NCBI GenBank assembly: GCA_013820975.1
Contig: JACDHQ010000042.1
Span: forward strand, 1-9,467
Length of the DNA: 9,467 nucleotides
Source: Gemmatimonadaceae bacterium
GTDB lineage: Bacteria; Gemmatimonadota; Gemmatimonadetes; Gemmatimonadales; Gemmatimonadaceae
Reading direction: 5' to 3'
The notes under the pieces are model-generated. The model worked only from the letters and a program-made list of their open reading frames with translations. It was not told where the DNA came from and ran no database searches. The translations under genes and the position numbers were made by a program. Shown here piece by piece: positions 1 to 6,118 of the stretch. Each line of letters begins with the position of its first letter. Within the stretch, counting starts at the first letter, position 1.

Positions 1-187
1 ACACCAGGTATCCCACGACGCCAAAGAGTACCGCGAAAGCCGACGCCACCGGCTCCCACATCCTGACTGGTGCGGGCGATGGAACCGGCGTGCCGAACTG
101 ATGCTTCCCGCGCTCGACGCCGTAGAGCATCGCGCGCACGGACAGCAGCAATCCGCCAATGAACGCAGCAAGAAAGAGGACGGTCAT
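1..187 (-). CDS. Small membrane protein, 5' part only (runs off left edge)
   Basis: An open frame starts at ATG 187..185 on the minus strand and continues past base 1, giving 62 residues. Its start overlaps the stop of the upstream hydrolase gene in an ATGA (184-187), which indicates translational coupling and supports this start. The protein opens with a hydrophobic helix (about residues 3-16, MTVLFLAAFIGG...). A short polar stretch with YGVERGKH follows, then a Pro-rich linker, then a second hydrophobic helix (about 47-62, ASAFAVLFGVVGYLV) that is cut by the window edge. At least two membrane segments separated by a short loop are therefore visible. The layout recalls small NfeD-like membrane proteins, but the diagnostic C-terminal domain is outside the window, so the family is a guess. 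It shares a transcript with an exported hydrolase and an exported dipeptidase. Confidence 0.6.
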   Translation of the reverse strand, partial: MTVLFLAAFIGGLLLSVRAMLYGVERGKHQFGTPVPSPAPVRMWEPVASAFAVLFGVVGYLV

Positions 188-1032
188 GCTCCGAGGTGCT
201 TGCGGAGGAATGCGACTGCCATCGGCCACGACTCGCGGGCGGCGGCCAGGTTGGCCCCGTCGCGGCCGTCCTGCTGGCGCAGGAAGCCGTGGCCGGAGTT
301 GTCGAACATGCGGTACTCGAAGGTCTTGCCGAGCGCGCGCATCGTGGAGTCGGCTGCGGGCACCGTCGAGTTGACGCGTGCATCGTCGCCGGCATAGAGC
401 CCGAGCACCGGCACGCGCACGCCGCTCAAGCTGGTCGGCGGTGGCGAGCCGCCGTAATACACGACCGCTGCGCCGAGTCCCGCGGGCGACTGCACGGCAT
501 GTGCGAAGCTCGTGGAGCCCCCCCAGCAGAAGCCGAGCACGGCGTACGTCTGTGATGCGGATGGCTGGCGCATTCCCCACTGCCCCACGTCGGCCAGCCG
601 GCGGTGCACTTCGTCGGCACGCAGCGTCTGGATCACCGTGCGCGCCGTCTCATTCGAAAGCGAATCGCCGGTGCCAAGTGGCGCCTTGCCGGTGAGCAGG
701 TCGGGGGCGATGGCGACGTAGCCTTCCGCCGCGAGCTGGTCGGCGACGCCGCGGATCCAGGTCGTCAACCCGAAGATCTCGTGGATGACGATCACCACCG
801 GTGCCCGCTCGCGCCGCTCCGGATGCACGACGTACGCGCGCACGCTGTCGTTCGCGCCGCTGCGGATCATCACCCATTCGCCATGGCGCGGCGATGCAGT
901 CAGCCGAGCCGCGACGTCGGTGGACCCTGCGGGCGGTGATGCGACGGGCGGAACCTGCACGCCGCTCATGCAGGCGCCGACGAGGACGACCGTGAGGGCC
1001 GATGCGAGCAGGTGGTGCGGACGGATGGACAT
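184..1032 (-). CDS. Dienelactone hydrolase family protein, predicted lipoprotein
   Basis: This is a 282-residue alpha/beta hydrolase of the dienelactone hydrolase family, which hydrolyses small ester or lactone substrates. The nucleophile elbow is GFCWGG with Cys169, the family's Cys replacing the usual Ser. The HEIFGL motif with Glu85, the acid in AGDD (Asp216/217) and His248 in NSGHGF complete the expected active site. The N-terminus is exported: a hydrophobic stretch at residues 8-20 ends in VGAC, so Cys21 is a plausible lipid-modified residue. Most dienelactone hydrolases are cytoplasmic, so an envelope location is somewhat unusual. The gene lies 18 nt after the dipeptidase gene and overlaps the next membrane gene by 4 nt, as in an operon. 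No clear Shine-Dalgarno sequence precedes ATG 1032..1030. The true substrate cannot be read from the sequence, and chlorocatechol degradation should not be assumed because no other pathway gene is present. Confidence 0.93.
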   Translation of the reverse strand: MSIRPHHLLASALTVVLVGACMSGVQVPPVASPPAGSTDVAARLTASPRHGEWVMIRSGANDSVRAYVVHPERRERAPVVIVIHEIFGLTTWIRGVADQLAAEGYVAIAPDLLTGKAPLGTGDSLSNETARTVIQTLRADEVHRRLADVGQWGMRQPSASQTYAVLGFCWGGSTSFAHAVQSPAGLGAAVVYYGGSPPPTSLSGVRVPVLGLYAGDDARVNSTVPAADSTMRALGKTFEYRMFDNSGHGFLRQQDGRDGANLAAARESWPMAVAFLRKHLGA

Positions 1033-1050
1033 GATCGAGTGGGTGCGGGG

Positions 1051-1725
1051 TTACCTGATGACGATGTCGAAGCGCAGCGGATCGGGCACCTTGTAGCTGA
1101 AGTGCCACCATTCCTTGTCGTAGTTGGTGAAGCCCTCGGCAGCGAGCAGGCGCACGAGCGTCGCGCGGTTTGCGGCGACGGCACCCGATGCGTTGGCCGT
1201 GTGCGCGGCCTCGGTGAAGGTGTCGTACGGCGTCCCCATCGCGAGCTCGCGCCCGTCGCGCGTCGTGACGAGCGTGAGGTCGATCGCGAGCCCGAGGTTG
1301 TGGCCACTGCGGGCCGCGATGTACCCGTCGCGGATCAGGTCCTGGCGGCCCGTGCGCTCCGTCCAGTCGACCATCGCGAGCGTCGCACGCACGGGGCGGT
1401 ATCCGTCGAACAGCTTCAGCGAATACCCCTCGGCGAGTGCACGCCGCTGCGCGCGGCCGAGCGCGCCGGCCGCCTCGCGGCGCATGAGCACGCGGTTGGC
1501 TTCGTATCCCGGCAGTGGCGCGCCGGTGAAGTTGTTCGCGGTCGCATAGCGCGCCTCGACGACGATCGAGGGCTCGACCCTCGTGACGTCCATGAGGTGG
1601 AGGGCGGCGACCGAATCGGGAGCGATGTCCGCCGCGGGCGACGCCGCGACGACCGCCGCCCCCGGCTGCGCGACACACGCGCCGCCAGCGGCAAGTGCAA
1701 TGATCAGCGAGCCGAGTCGCAGCAC
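1051..1725 (-). CDS. D-alanyl-D-alanine dipeptidase, VanX/DdpX type (peptidase M15D), exported
   Basis: From GTG 1725..1723 the product has 224 residues. It carries the M15D zinc dipeptidase signature: SGHNLGLAIDLTL with zinc ligands His142 and Asp149, and EWWH with catalytic Glu205 and third ligand His208. DGYRP contains Arg110, the equivalent of the transition-state arginine of VanX. The enzyme should cleave the D-Ala-D-Ala dipeptide. The frame extends upstream to a TTG at 1779, but that adds 18 polar residues ahead of the hydrophobic signal. The GTG start puts LGSLIIALAAGGAC directly at the N-terminus, with a weak GAGAG about 9 nt upstream, so I prefer it. Cys17 fits a relaxed lipobox; cleavage after CVA is the alternative. 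VanX and DdpX are usually cytoplasmic, so export suggests salvage of dipeptides in the envelope rather than vancomycin resistance; no vanH, vanA or vanRS lies nearby. It is the first gene of the three-gene minus-strand unit. Confidence 0.92.
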   Translation of the reverse strand: MLRLGSLIIALAAGGACVAQPGAAVVAASPAADIAPDSVAALHLMDVTRVEPSIVVEARYATANNFTGAPLPGYEANRVLMRREAAGALGRAQRRALAEGYSLKLFDGYRPVRATLAMVDWTERTGRQDLIRDGYIAARSGHNLGLAIDLTLVTTRDGRELAMGTPYDTFTEAAHTANASGAVAANRATLVRLLAAEGFTNYDKEWWHFSYKVPDPLRFDIVIR

Positions 1726-1765
1726 TCTGGAATACTCTCGTTGGTAGGGTTGACGCTGCAATTCA

Positions 1766-1947
1766 CCGGGGCCTGACAAACCAAATCTTGAATCAAAAGA
1801 ACAACTACTGAATCCGATCGCGCTGCGCGAATGGAGGCAATGCCGCGATGGAGCAATTCAGCAGTCGTTCCTGAAATTCACGACGAGCAGTTCCGGCCCC
1901 GGGGCCTGACCAACCGATCTGGAATCACGAGACCAACGGCTGGAATT
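1766..1947. repeat. Degenerate short repeat, three copies, in the gap between the YheT and dipeptidase genes
   Basis: The 199-nt gap 1726-1924 is noticeably more AT-rich than the genes and holds no credible ORF. On the plus strand three related segments occur: GACAAACCAAATCTTGAATC (1775-1794), GACCAACCGATCTGGAATC (1908-1926) and GACCAACGGCTGGAATT (1931-1947). The first two are each preceded by CCGGGGCCT (from 1766 and 1899). The second and third are adjacent with a 23-bp offset, and the third lies inside the last codons of the YheT gene. A perfect 12-bp palindrome, GGCCCCGGGGCC, sits at 1895-1906, and GGAATCA (1921-1927) is mirrored by TGATTCC (1947-1953). The segments may be remnants of a dispersed intergenic repeat; no function is visible, and no T-run supports a terminator. 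The dipeptidase promoter must lie in or near this gap, but I could not identify convincing -35 and -10 boxes. Confidence 0.5.
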
Positions 1948-2968
1948 GATTCCCTGGACCGCTCACTGCAAATCGCCCCAGAAACTCCATCATCCTCCAC
2001 TCCCCGTAGTTGAGCGGTTTCCACGGCTTCCATCCACTCGTGAACCCCACGTGCCCGCCGCGCTTCACGAACTCCAGCTCGAGCGCCGGCACCGCGCGCG
2101 CGATCTCCCGCACCTCAGCCAGCACCTCGCGCGGGAGGAAGGGATCATCCTCCGCGCTCAGCAGCAGTGTCGGCACCCTGATTCCCTGCAAGAACCGGAT
2201 CGAGCTGGAACGATCATAATAGTCCTGGGCGCTCTCGAATCCGTGAACGGGCGCGGTGACGACATCGTCAAAGTCCCAGAGCGTCTCCACCCGGTCGAGC
2301 GCCGCGGCGTCGAGGATCAGGTCGGGATACCGCTCCAGCTTGGCGCGCGCCTTGGCCTTGAGCGACTTGAGGAAGTGCCGCTCGTACACCTTGGAGAAGC
2401 CGAGCTGGATGTGGCGGCACCCACGGGCGAGGTCGAAGGGGACCGACATCGCCGCTGCCGCCTTGACCTCCGCAGGCACATCGTCGCCAAGTTCCCCCAG
2501 GTACTTGAGCAGGACGTTGCCGCCGAGCGAAACGCCCGCGAGGGCGAGGGGTCGTCCGGGGCGTTCGGCGATGATCCGATCGACCGCGAAGGCGATGTCG
2601 CTCGTCTCGCCCGAGTGGTAGAAGCGGCGCGCGCGATTGGGCTCGCCATTGCAGCCGCGAAAGAGGATGAGGTCGCACCCCCACCCCCGCTCCGCCGCCT
2701 CGCCGAAGAAGTTGGCGACGTAGTGCGAGTGCATGCCGCCCTCGAGCCCGTGCAGCAGCACCAGCCGGGGGGCGTCGGGCGTTGCGTCGTCGGGCGGGTC
2801 GAGGCGCCGCAGCTCGAGGACGTCGTCGTCCGGGGTCGTCCATCGCTCCGTCCGAAGATGCAGCGGCCTTCGGCCCCGCCGCATGGACCGCGTGAGGCGG
2901 CCATACAGGGTCCGCAGGTGCGGGCCCGGTACCCACCACGCAGGGGCGTAGGTATGTTGGCGAGGCAT
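1925..2968 (-). CDS. YheT-family alpha/beta hydrolase
   Basis: This 347-residue protein has the usual length and motif order of the YheT (UPF0017) alpha/beta hydrolases. The N-terminal PGPHLRTLYGRL matches the family's opening segment. LLHGLEGGMHSHY (71-83) forms the oxyanion region and is followed by the family-typical RGCNGEPN (104-111). GVSLGGN carries nucleophile Ser147, SAEDDPF the acid Asp274 or Asp275, and GGHVGF the catalytic His306. The protein is cytoplasmic by appearance, with no signal peptide or membrane segment. Bacterial members act as esterases or lipases in vitro, but their physiological substrate is poorly defined. The gene is divergent from the ArsC-like gene, with only 23 nt between the start codons. 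No Shine-Dalgarno precedes the ATG. The final residues (about QFQPLVS) are encoded by one copy of the repeat family found downstream, so the C-terminus may have been altered by repeat insertion. Confidence 0.93.
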   Translation of the reverse strand: MPRQHTYAPAWWVPGPHLRTLYGRLTRSMRRGRRPLHLRTERWTTPDDDVLELRRLDPPDDATPDAPRLVLLHGLEGGMHSHYVANFFGEAAERGWGCDLILFRGCNGEPNRARRFYHSGETSDIAFAVDRIIAERPGRPLALAGVSLGGNVLLKYLGELGDDVPAEVKAAAAMSVPFDLARGCRHIQLGFSKVYERHFLKSLKAKARAKLERYPDLILDAAALDRVETLWDFDDVVTAPVHGFESAQDYYDRSSSIRFLQGIRVPTLLLSAEDDPFLPREVLAEVREIARAVPALELEFVKRGGHVGFTSGWKPWKPLNYGEWRMMEFLGRFAVSGPGNQFQPLVS

Positions 2969-2975
2969 CGGACGG

Positions 2976-2981
2976 AAGATA
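2976..2981 (-). promoter_or_regulatory. Candidate -10 box (TATCTT) just upstream of the YheT gene
   Basis: On the minus strand TATCTT lies 7 nt before the ATG at 2968. No Shine-Dalgarno is present. A TANNNT box this close to a start codon is the pattern of leaderless transcription known from several GC-rich phyla. No convincing -35 is visible; the best candidate is CTGAAC with a 16-nt spacer. The call is weak and rests on position and composition only. Confidence 0.25.
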
Positions 2982-2986
2982 GGGAG
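2981..2986 (+). promoter_or_regulatory. Ribosome binding site AGGGAG of the ArsC-like gene
   Basis: AGGGAG precedes GTG 2992 by 5 nt. It selects this GTG as the start codon, since no ATG is available at the expected N-terminus of the family. The site overlaps by one base the candidate promoter box of the divergent YheT gene, so the control regions of the two genes are interlocked. Confidence 0.7.
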
Positions 2987-2991
2987 CGAAC

Positions 2992-3345
2992 GTGGAAGTT
3001 CAGATATTCGGCGTGAAGAAGAGCGCCGACACCCGGAAGGCGCTACGGTTCTTCGCAGAGCGGCGCGTCCGGACGCACTTCGTGGACTTCGACGAGCGCG
3101 CGCCAGCCCTGGGCGAGCTCCGGCGATTCGTCCAGAAGTATGGCATCGAGGCCCTGATCGACCGGGAGGGCAACGCCTTCACCGAGATGGGCCTCAGGTA
3201 CGCCACCTACTCCGAGCAGCGCATGCTCGAGAAGATCATGGAGGAGCCCCGGCTCCTCCGCCTGCCGCTTGCCCGCCAGATCGGCGGCGGCGGCCTCACC
3301 GTTGGCCTCGCCGAAAGCGAGTGGAAGGGTTGGGTCGGTAAGTGA
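2992..3345 (+). CDS. ArsC/Spx (YffB-like) thioredoxin-fold protein without cysteine
   Basis: This 117-residue protein has the length and layout of the ArsC/Spx/YffB family. A beta strand MEVQIFGVKK is followed by SADTRKALRFF at the active-site loop, then HFVDFDERAPALGELRRFV and KYGIEALIDREG. The C-terminal segment LLRLPLARQIGGGGLTVGLAESEW matches the family's final strand-turn motif. In ArsC (C-S-x-S-R) and YffB (N-C-D-T-x-K-K) the loop carries a reactive Cys. Here both alignments place Ser11 at that position, and there is no Cys anywhere in the protein. Arsenate reductase or thiol redox chemistry is therefore very unlikely, and a binding or regulatory role is more plausible. The start is GTG with AGGGAG 5 nt upstream. 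The stop overlaps the GTG of the ABC-F gene in GTGA (3342-3345), so the two are translationally coupled. Confidence 0.86.
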   Translation: MEVQIFGVKKSADTRKALRFFAERRVRTHFVDFDERAPALGELRRFVQKYGIEALIDREGNAFTEMGLRYATYSEQRMLEKIMEEPRLLRLPLARQIGGGGLTVGLAESEWKGWVGK

Positions 3346-5282
3346 CTTTGATCGCGGTAGGAAACGTCGCCGTGGAGTTTGGCGCGACGGAGATATTCAG
3401 GGACATCAGCTTCACCATCGCGGCGGGCGAGCGGTGGGGGGTGATCGGGCGCAACGGCACCGGCAAGACGACCCTCTTCTCGCTCATCACCGGGGAGCGC
3501 CGCCCAACGCGTGGGCAGGTCTCCCGCCAGCCGAACATCCGCGTCTCGCTCCTCGAGCAGCACCGCGAGTTCGCGGGCGCCACGACCCTCTGGGAGGTCG
3601 CTGCCGGTCCCTTCGCGGAGCTCATGCGCCTCGAGACATCGCTCGCCGAGCAGGCCGTGGCGCTTGGCGAGGATTCGGGCGAGGCGGCGATGGAACGCTA
3701 CTCCCGGGACCTCGAGCGCTTCGAGCGCGAGGGCGGCTACACCTACGCGCCCCGGGTGGACGCGGTCCTCCACGGGCTGGGCTTCGACCCCGACGCTGCC
3801 CGCACCAGGCAGATCAAGGAGCTCTCCGGCGGCGAGCGCGGCCGGCTGGGACTGGCGCGGCAGCTGGTGAGCCCCGCGGACGTCCTGCTGCTCGACGAAC
3901 CGACGAACCACCTGGATCTCGAGACCGCCGCCTGGCTGGAGCAGTACCTCAAGTCCTCCCAGCAGACGTTCGTCATCATCAGCCACGATCGCGCCTTCCT
4001 CGCGGCAGTAACGGACCACATCCTCCACTTCGAGGGAGGAACCGCCTTTCCTTATACTGGCGGATACGAGGCGTTCGTCCTGCAGCGCGAGGAGCGGCGG
4101 CTCTCGCAGCATCGCGCCTTCGACAAGCAGCAGAAGGTGATCGCGGCGGAAAAGGACTACATCGCACGCAACCTTGCCGGCCAGAACAGCTCCCAGGCCA
4201 AGGGGCGGCGCAAGCGGCTCGAGCGGATGCCGCGGCTCTCGGGGGTGATCGGCGAGGACGGGACGATGGCCCTCCGGTTCGAGGCCGCGGAGCGTGGAGG
4301 GGACCAGGTGGTGGTGACCGAGAAGCTTCGGGTCTCGGTTCCCGACCGCGTGCTGCTCGACGACTTCTCCAACCGCGTGATCCGCGGCGACCGGCTGGGC
4401 CTCATCGGCCCCAACGGCGCCGGCAAGTCCACGCTGCTCAAGACCATCGTCGGCGACCGCGAGGCGCAGGCAGGCGTCGCGCGCGTCGGCGGCGGGATCA
4501 CGGTGGCGTACTACCGGCAGGACCTGTCGCAGGTGCCGCTCGACAAGACGCTCTACGAAATCATTCAAGACCTCCGCCCCACGTGGGAGCGCCGGCTCGT
4601 GCAGGGGCACCTCGGCCGCTTCGGCTTTTCGGGGGATGAAGCACAGCGCCGTCCCGAGACGCTGTCGGGCGGTGAGCGCGCGCGCGTGGCGCTGGCGATG
4701 ATCGTGCTCTCTCGCGCGAACCTGCTCGTGCTCGACGAGCCCACGAACCACCTCGATGTGGAGTCGATCGAGGCGCTCGAGGATGCGATCGACGGCTACG
4801 AGGGGACGATCATGCTCGTGAGCCACGACCGCGCGCTGCTGCGTTCAGTCGTGGACCGCGTGTGGGTGCTCGACCATGCAAAGATCGCCGACTACGACGG
4901 CAGCTTCACCGAGTGGGAAGAGGTGAGCCGCGAGCGCGCGCATGCGGCATCGGTGCGCGCGTCGGAGGAGGAGTCGCTGCGGCGCGTGAAGGAGAAGCAG
5001 CGGACGTCGCGGAAGGACGCGAGCAGCGGCGACAAGGACTACAAGAACGAGCTGCGCAAGCTGACGCGCGACATCGAGGCGCTCGAAGTCGATATCGCGA
5101 AGCACGAGCAGACAGTCAGCCGACTCTCGGCGCAGCTCGAGGATCCGTCGCTGTACACGAAGCCCGGCGGTGTCGAGGAGTCGGTGGAGATTGGAAAGCA
5201 GCTCGAATCGGCCAAGACGAAGCTCGATGATGTGATGGCGCGGTGGACGGAGCTTGTCGAAAAGAAGGAGAGGCTCGGCTAG
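3342..5282 (+). CDS. ABC-F family ATPase (YdiF/Uup-like), ribosome-associated type
   Basis: This 646-residue protein has two ABC ATPase domains and no membrane segment, which defines ABC-F. Domain 1 has Walker A GRNGTGKTT (36-44), a Q-loop near Gln73, signature LSGGE (161-165), Walker B LLLDEP with Asp185/Glu186, and switch His215. Domain 2 has GPNGAGKST (356-364), Gln393, LSGGE (441-445), LVLDEP with Asp465/Glu466, and His495. The basic linker between them (about 245-300, including YIARNLAG and KGRRKRLERM) resembles that of YdiF-like members and in the family contacts the ribosomal P/E site. The C-terminus (about 565-643) is a charged coiled coil like the Uup C-terminal domain. Both domains look catalytically intact. 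Family members relieve ribosome stalling or protect against ribosome-targeting antibiotics; nothing here decides between these roles. The GTG start is confirmed by the family N-terminus (MTLIAVGNVAVEFG) and by the GTGA overlap with the upstream gene. Only a weak AAGGG lies upstream, which fits coupling. Confidence 0.95.
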   Translation: MTLIAVGNVAVEFGATEIFRDISFTIAAGERWGVIGRNGTGKTTLFSLITGERRPTRGQVSRQPNIRVSLLEQHREFAGATTLWEVAAGPFAELMRLETSLAEQAVALGEDSGEAAMERYSRDLERFEREGGYTYAPRVDAVLHGLGFDPDAARTRQIKELSGGERGRLGLARQLVSPADVLLLDEPTNHLDLETAAWLEQYLKSSQQTFVIISHDRAFLAAVTDHILHFEGGTAFPYTGGYEAFVLQREERRLSQHRAFDKQQKVIAAEKDYIARNLAGQNSSQAKGRRKRLERMPRLSGVIGEDGTMALRFEAAERGGDQVVVTEKLRVSVPDRVLLDDFSNRVIRGDRLGLIGPNGAGKSTLLKTIVGDREAQAGVARVGGGITVAYYRQDLSQVPLDKTLYEIIQDLRPTWERRLVQGHLGRFGFSGDEAQRRPETLSGGERARVALAMIVLSRANLLVLDEPTNHLDVESIEALEDAIDGYEGTIMLVSHDRALLRSVVDRVWVLDHAKIADYDGSFTEWEEVSRERAHAASVRASEEESLRRVKEKQRTSRKDASSGDKDYKNELRKLTRDIEALEVDIAKHEQTVSRLSAQLEDPSLYTKPGGVEESVEIGKQLESAKTKLDDVMARWTELVEKKERLG

Positions 5283-5285
5283 GAA

Positions 5286-5302
5286 GGTGGCGAATCGCCA
5301 CC
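5286..5302. terminator. Compact hairpin after the ABC-F stop, in the convergent gap
   Basis: GGTGGCGAATCGCCACC starts 4 nt after the TAG stop and forms a 7-8 bp perfect stem with a 1-3 nt loop. It lies in the 127-nt gap (5283-5409) between the convergent ABC-F and HicB-like genes, where a bidirectional terminator would be expected. No T-run follows on either strand, so intrinsic termination is doubtful. A second, weaker stem (GCGATA 5343-5348 with TATCGC 5357-5362) lies further on. The hairpin ends in GCCACCGA, like the palindromes at 5912-6118, and may be a degenerate relative. The gap holds no credible small ORF. Confidence 0.35.
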
Positions 5303-5409
5303 GAATGCGGGCAGTCGCTCGGCGGGGGAGTGTCTCTCGCGAGCGATAGCCAACAGTATCGCGGCGGCCTCGCTCCTCTCGCGATCGTACAACGACGTAC
5401 AACAAGCTC

Positions 5410-5856
5410 CTACGCGGGTACCTGTTGAGGAGGCACAAGCGAGATCTCGACCGCCAGCCCGAGCGCACTCGCAACGCGTTCCAGCGTGCGCAGCGTAAGG
5501 TTCGCGTCGGGCGACTCGAGGAGCGAGATCTGCTGGCGCGAGACGCCGACCATCTGCGCGAGCTGGCTCTGTGAGACGCCGGCATCCTGCCTGGCCCACC
5601 GTAGCTGGAGCCGCACGGCAAGCTGCGCTTCGATGCGAACGGAAAGAACATCACCGGCCATCGTTCTCGCGTCTGCGGCCGGTCGCGCGGGAGCGTCGCC
5701 ATGCTGCAGCCGGGCGATGAGCCACGCGTCGATCGCTTCCCTGGCGACTTCGATCACGTCCTCGTCCGGCTCGGCATACACCGCCGCTCCGGGTGCATCG
5801 GGGAACTCGATCAGTGTGAACTTGCCTTCGCTGGAAAGCTGGGCGAGGTAGTACAT
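5410..5856 (-). CDS. HicB-type antitoxin with C-terminal XRE helix-turn-helix
   Basis: From ATG 5856..5854 the protein has 148 residues. Residues 1-58 match the HicB fold: MYYLAQLSSEGKFTLIEFPD, then a PG turn (AEPDEDVIEVAREAIDAWL) and a GDAPARP segment, as in HicB antitoxins. Residues 82-137 form an XRE-type helix-turn-helix, with AGVSQSQLAQMVGVSRQQIS as the DNA-binding core. HicB proteins neutralise the mRNA-cutting HicA and repress their own promoter through this second domain. The frame extends to a TTG at 5871, but the family start (M-x-Y-Y) and the preceding box favour ATG 5856. No HicA is visible: the 127 nt downstream are too short and the 276 nt upstream are filled by a palindrome array. 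It is therefore either an orphan regulator or the remnant of a toxin-antitoxin pair. It is convergent with the ABC-F gene. Confidence 0.85.
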   Translation of the reverse strand: MYYLAQLSSEGKFTLIEFPDAPGAAVYAEPDEDVIEVAREAIDAWLIARLQHGDAPARPAADARTMAGDVLSVRIEAQLAVRLQLRWARQDAGVSQSQLAQMVGVSRQQISLLESPDANLTLRTLERVASALGLAVEISLVPPQQVPA

Positions 5857-5861
5857 CACCA

Positions 5862-5890
5862 ACGGTAGCAAGCCAAGACTTGTCAGTCAA
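5862..5890 (-). promoter_or_regulatory. Candidate promoter of the HicB-XRE gene
   Basis: On the minus strand TTGACT (5890-5885) is followed after 17 nt by TACCGT (5867-5862), which ends 5 nt before ATG 5856. This is a good -35 with a poor -10 of TANNNT form. Transcription would begin at or next to the start codon, which fits the absence of a Shine-Dalgarno. TATATT at 5894-5889 is an alternative -10 without a clear -35. If the XRE domain is autoregulatory, its operator should be near here. Confidence 0.3.
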
Positions 5891-5911
5891 TATACAGCTT
5901 GCTTCTCTCAG

Positions 5912-6118
5912 TCGATCGCGGGAAGACTCCCCAGCGCCACCGACACAGTCGCCCAATCGGTGGCGTGAATGTCCTCCCCGCGACCGATACAGCCGCCCAA
6001 TCGGTGGCGCGAAGGTCCTCCCCGCGACCGATCCTGTAACCCAATCGGTGGCGCGAAGGCCCTTCCCGCGACCGAAACAGCCGCCCAATCGATCGCGGGA
6101 AGACCTCAGCGCCACCGA
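5912..6118. repeat. Array of five imperfect palindromes with fixed 13-bp spacers; outer two inverted
   Basis: Five related elements occupy 5912-5943 (32 bp), 5957-5987, 6001-6031, 6045-6075 (31 bp each) and 6089-6118 (30 bp). The inner three read TCGGTGGCG...CGCGACCGA. The outer two read TCGATCGCGGG...GCGCCACCGA, which is the reverse complement of the same sequence with small changes. Every gap between elements is 13 bp, ends in CCCAA and is itself conserved (TACAGCCGCCCAA, AACAGCCGCCCAA, CACAGTCGCCCAA; TCCTGTAACCCAA is the divergent one). The unit length is therefore 44 bp. Each inner element can fold on itself: 12 of 15 pairs in the second of the three and 13 of 15 in the third, where changes in both arms add an A-T pair. 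The array fills most of the 276-nt gap between murB and the HicB-like gene. It may be a REP/BIME-like element, a set of protein binding sites, or a structured region at the murB 3' end. The spacers are conserved, so it is not a CRISPR array. Confidence 0.85.

Noticed and set aside
1051..1725. Vancomycin resistance cluster
   Set aside because: Only the dipeptidase is present. No VanH, VanA-type ligase or VanRS lies nearby, and the protein carries an export signal.
1012..1776. A 254-codon plus-strand frame
   Set aside because: It is antisense to the dipeptidase gene, whose zinc motifs are intact, and its translation shows no domain.
1895..1906. GGCCCCGGGGCC as a stand-alone operator or terminator
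   Set aside because: A 12-bp GC-only palindrome is not rare at this base composition, has no T-run, and is better treated as part of the local repeat.
1946..3016. A 356-codon plus-strand frame
   Set aside because: It is antisense to the YheT-type hydrolase and Arg/Glu/Val-rich without motifs.
2992..3345. Arsenate reductase and an arsenic resistance operon
   Set aside because: The catalytic cysteine is absent and no ArsR, ArsB or ACR3 gene is in the window.
3207..4826. A 539-codon open frame on the minus strand
   Set aside because: It is exactly antisense to the ABC-F gene, whose two complete ATPase domains are unmistakable. The translation is Arg/Leu/Glu/Ala-rich with no family motif, as expected of a shadow frame in GC-rich DNA.
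5912..6118. CRISPR array
   Set aside because: The repeats are imperfect and of mixed orientation, the 13-bp spacers are too short and nearly identical to one another, and no cas gene is present.
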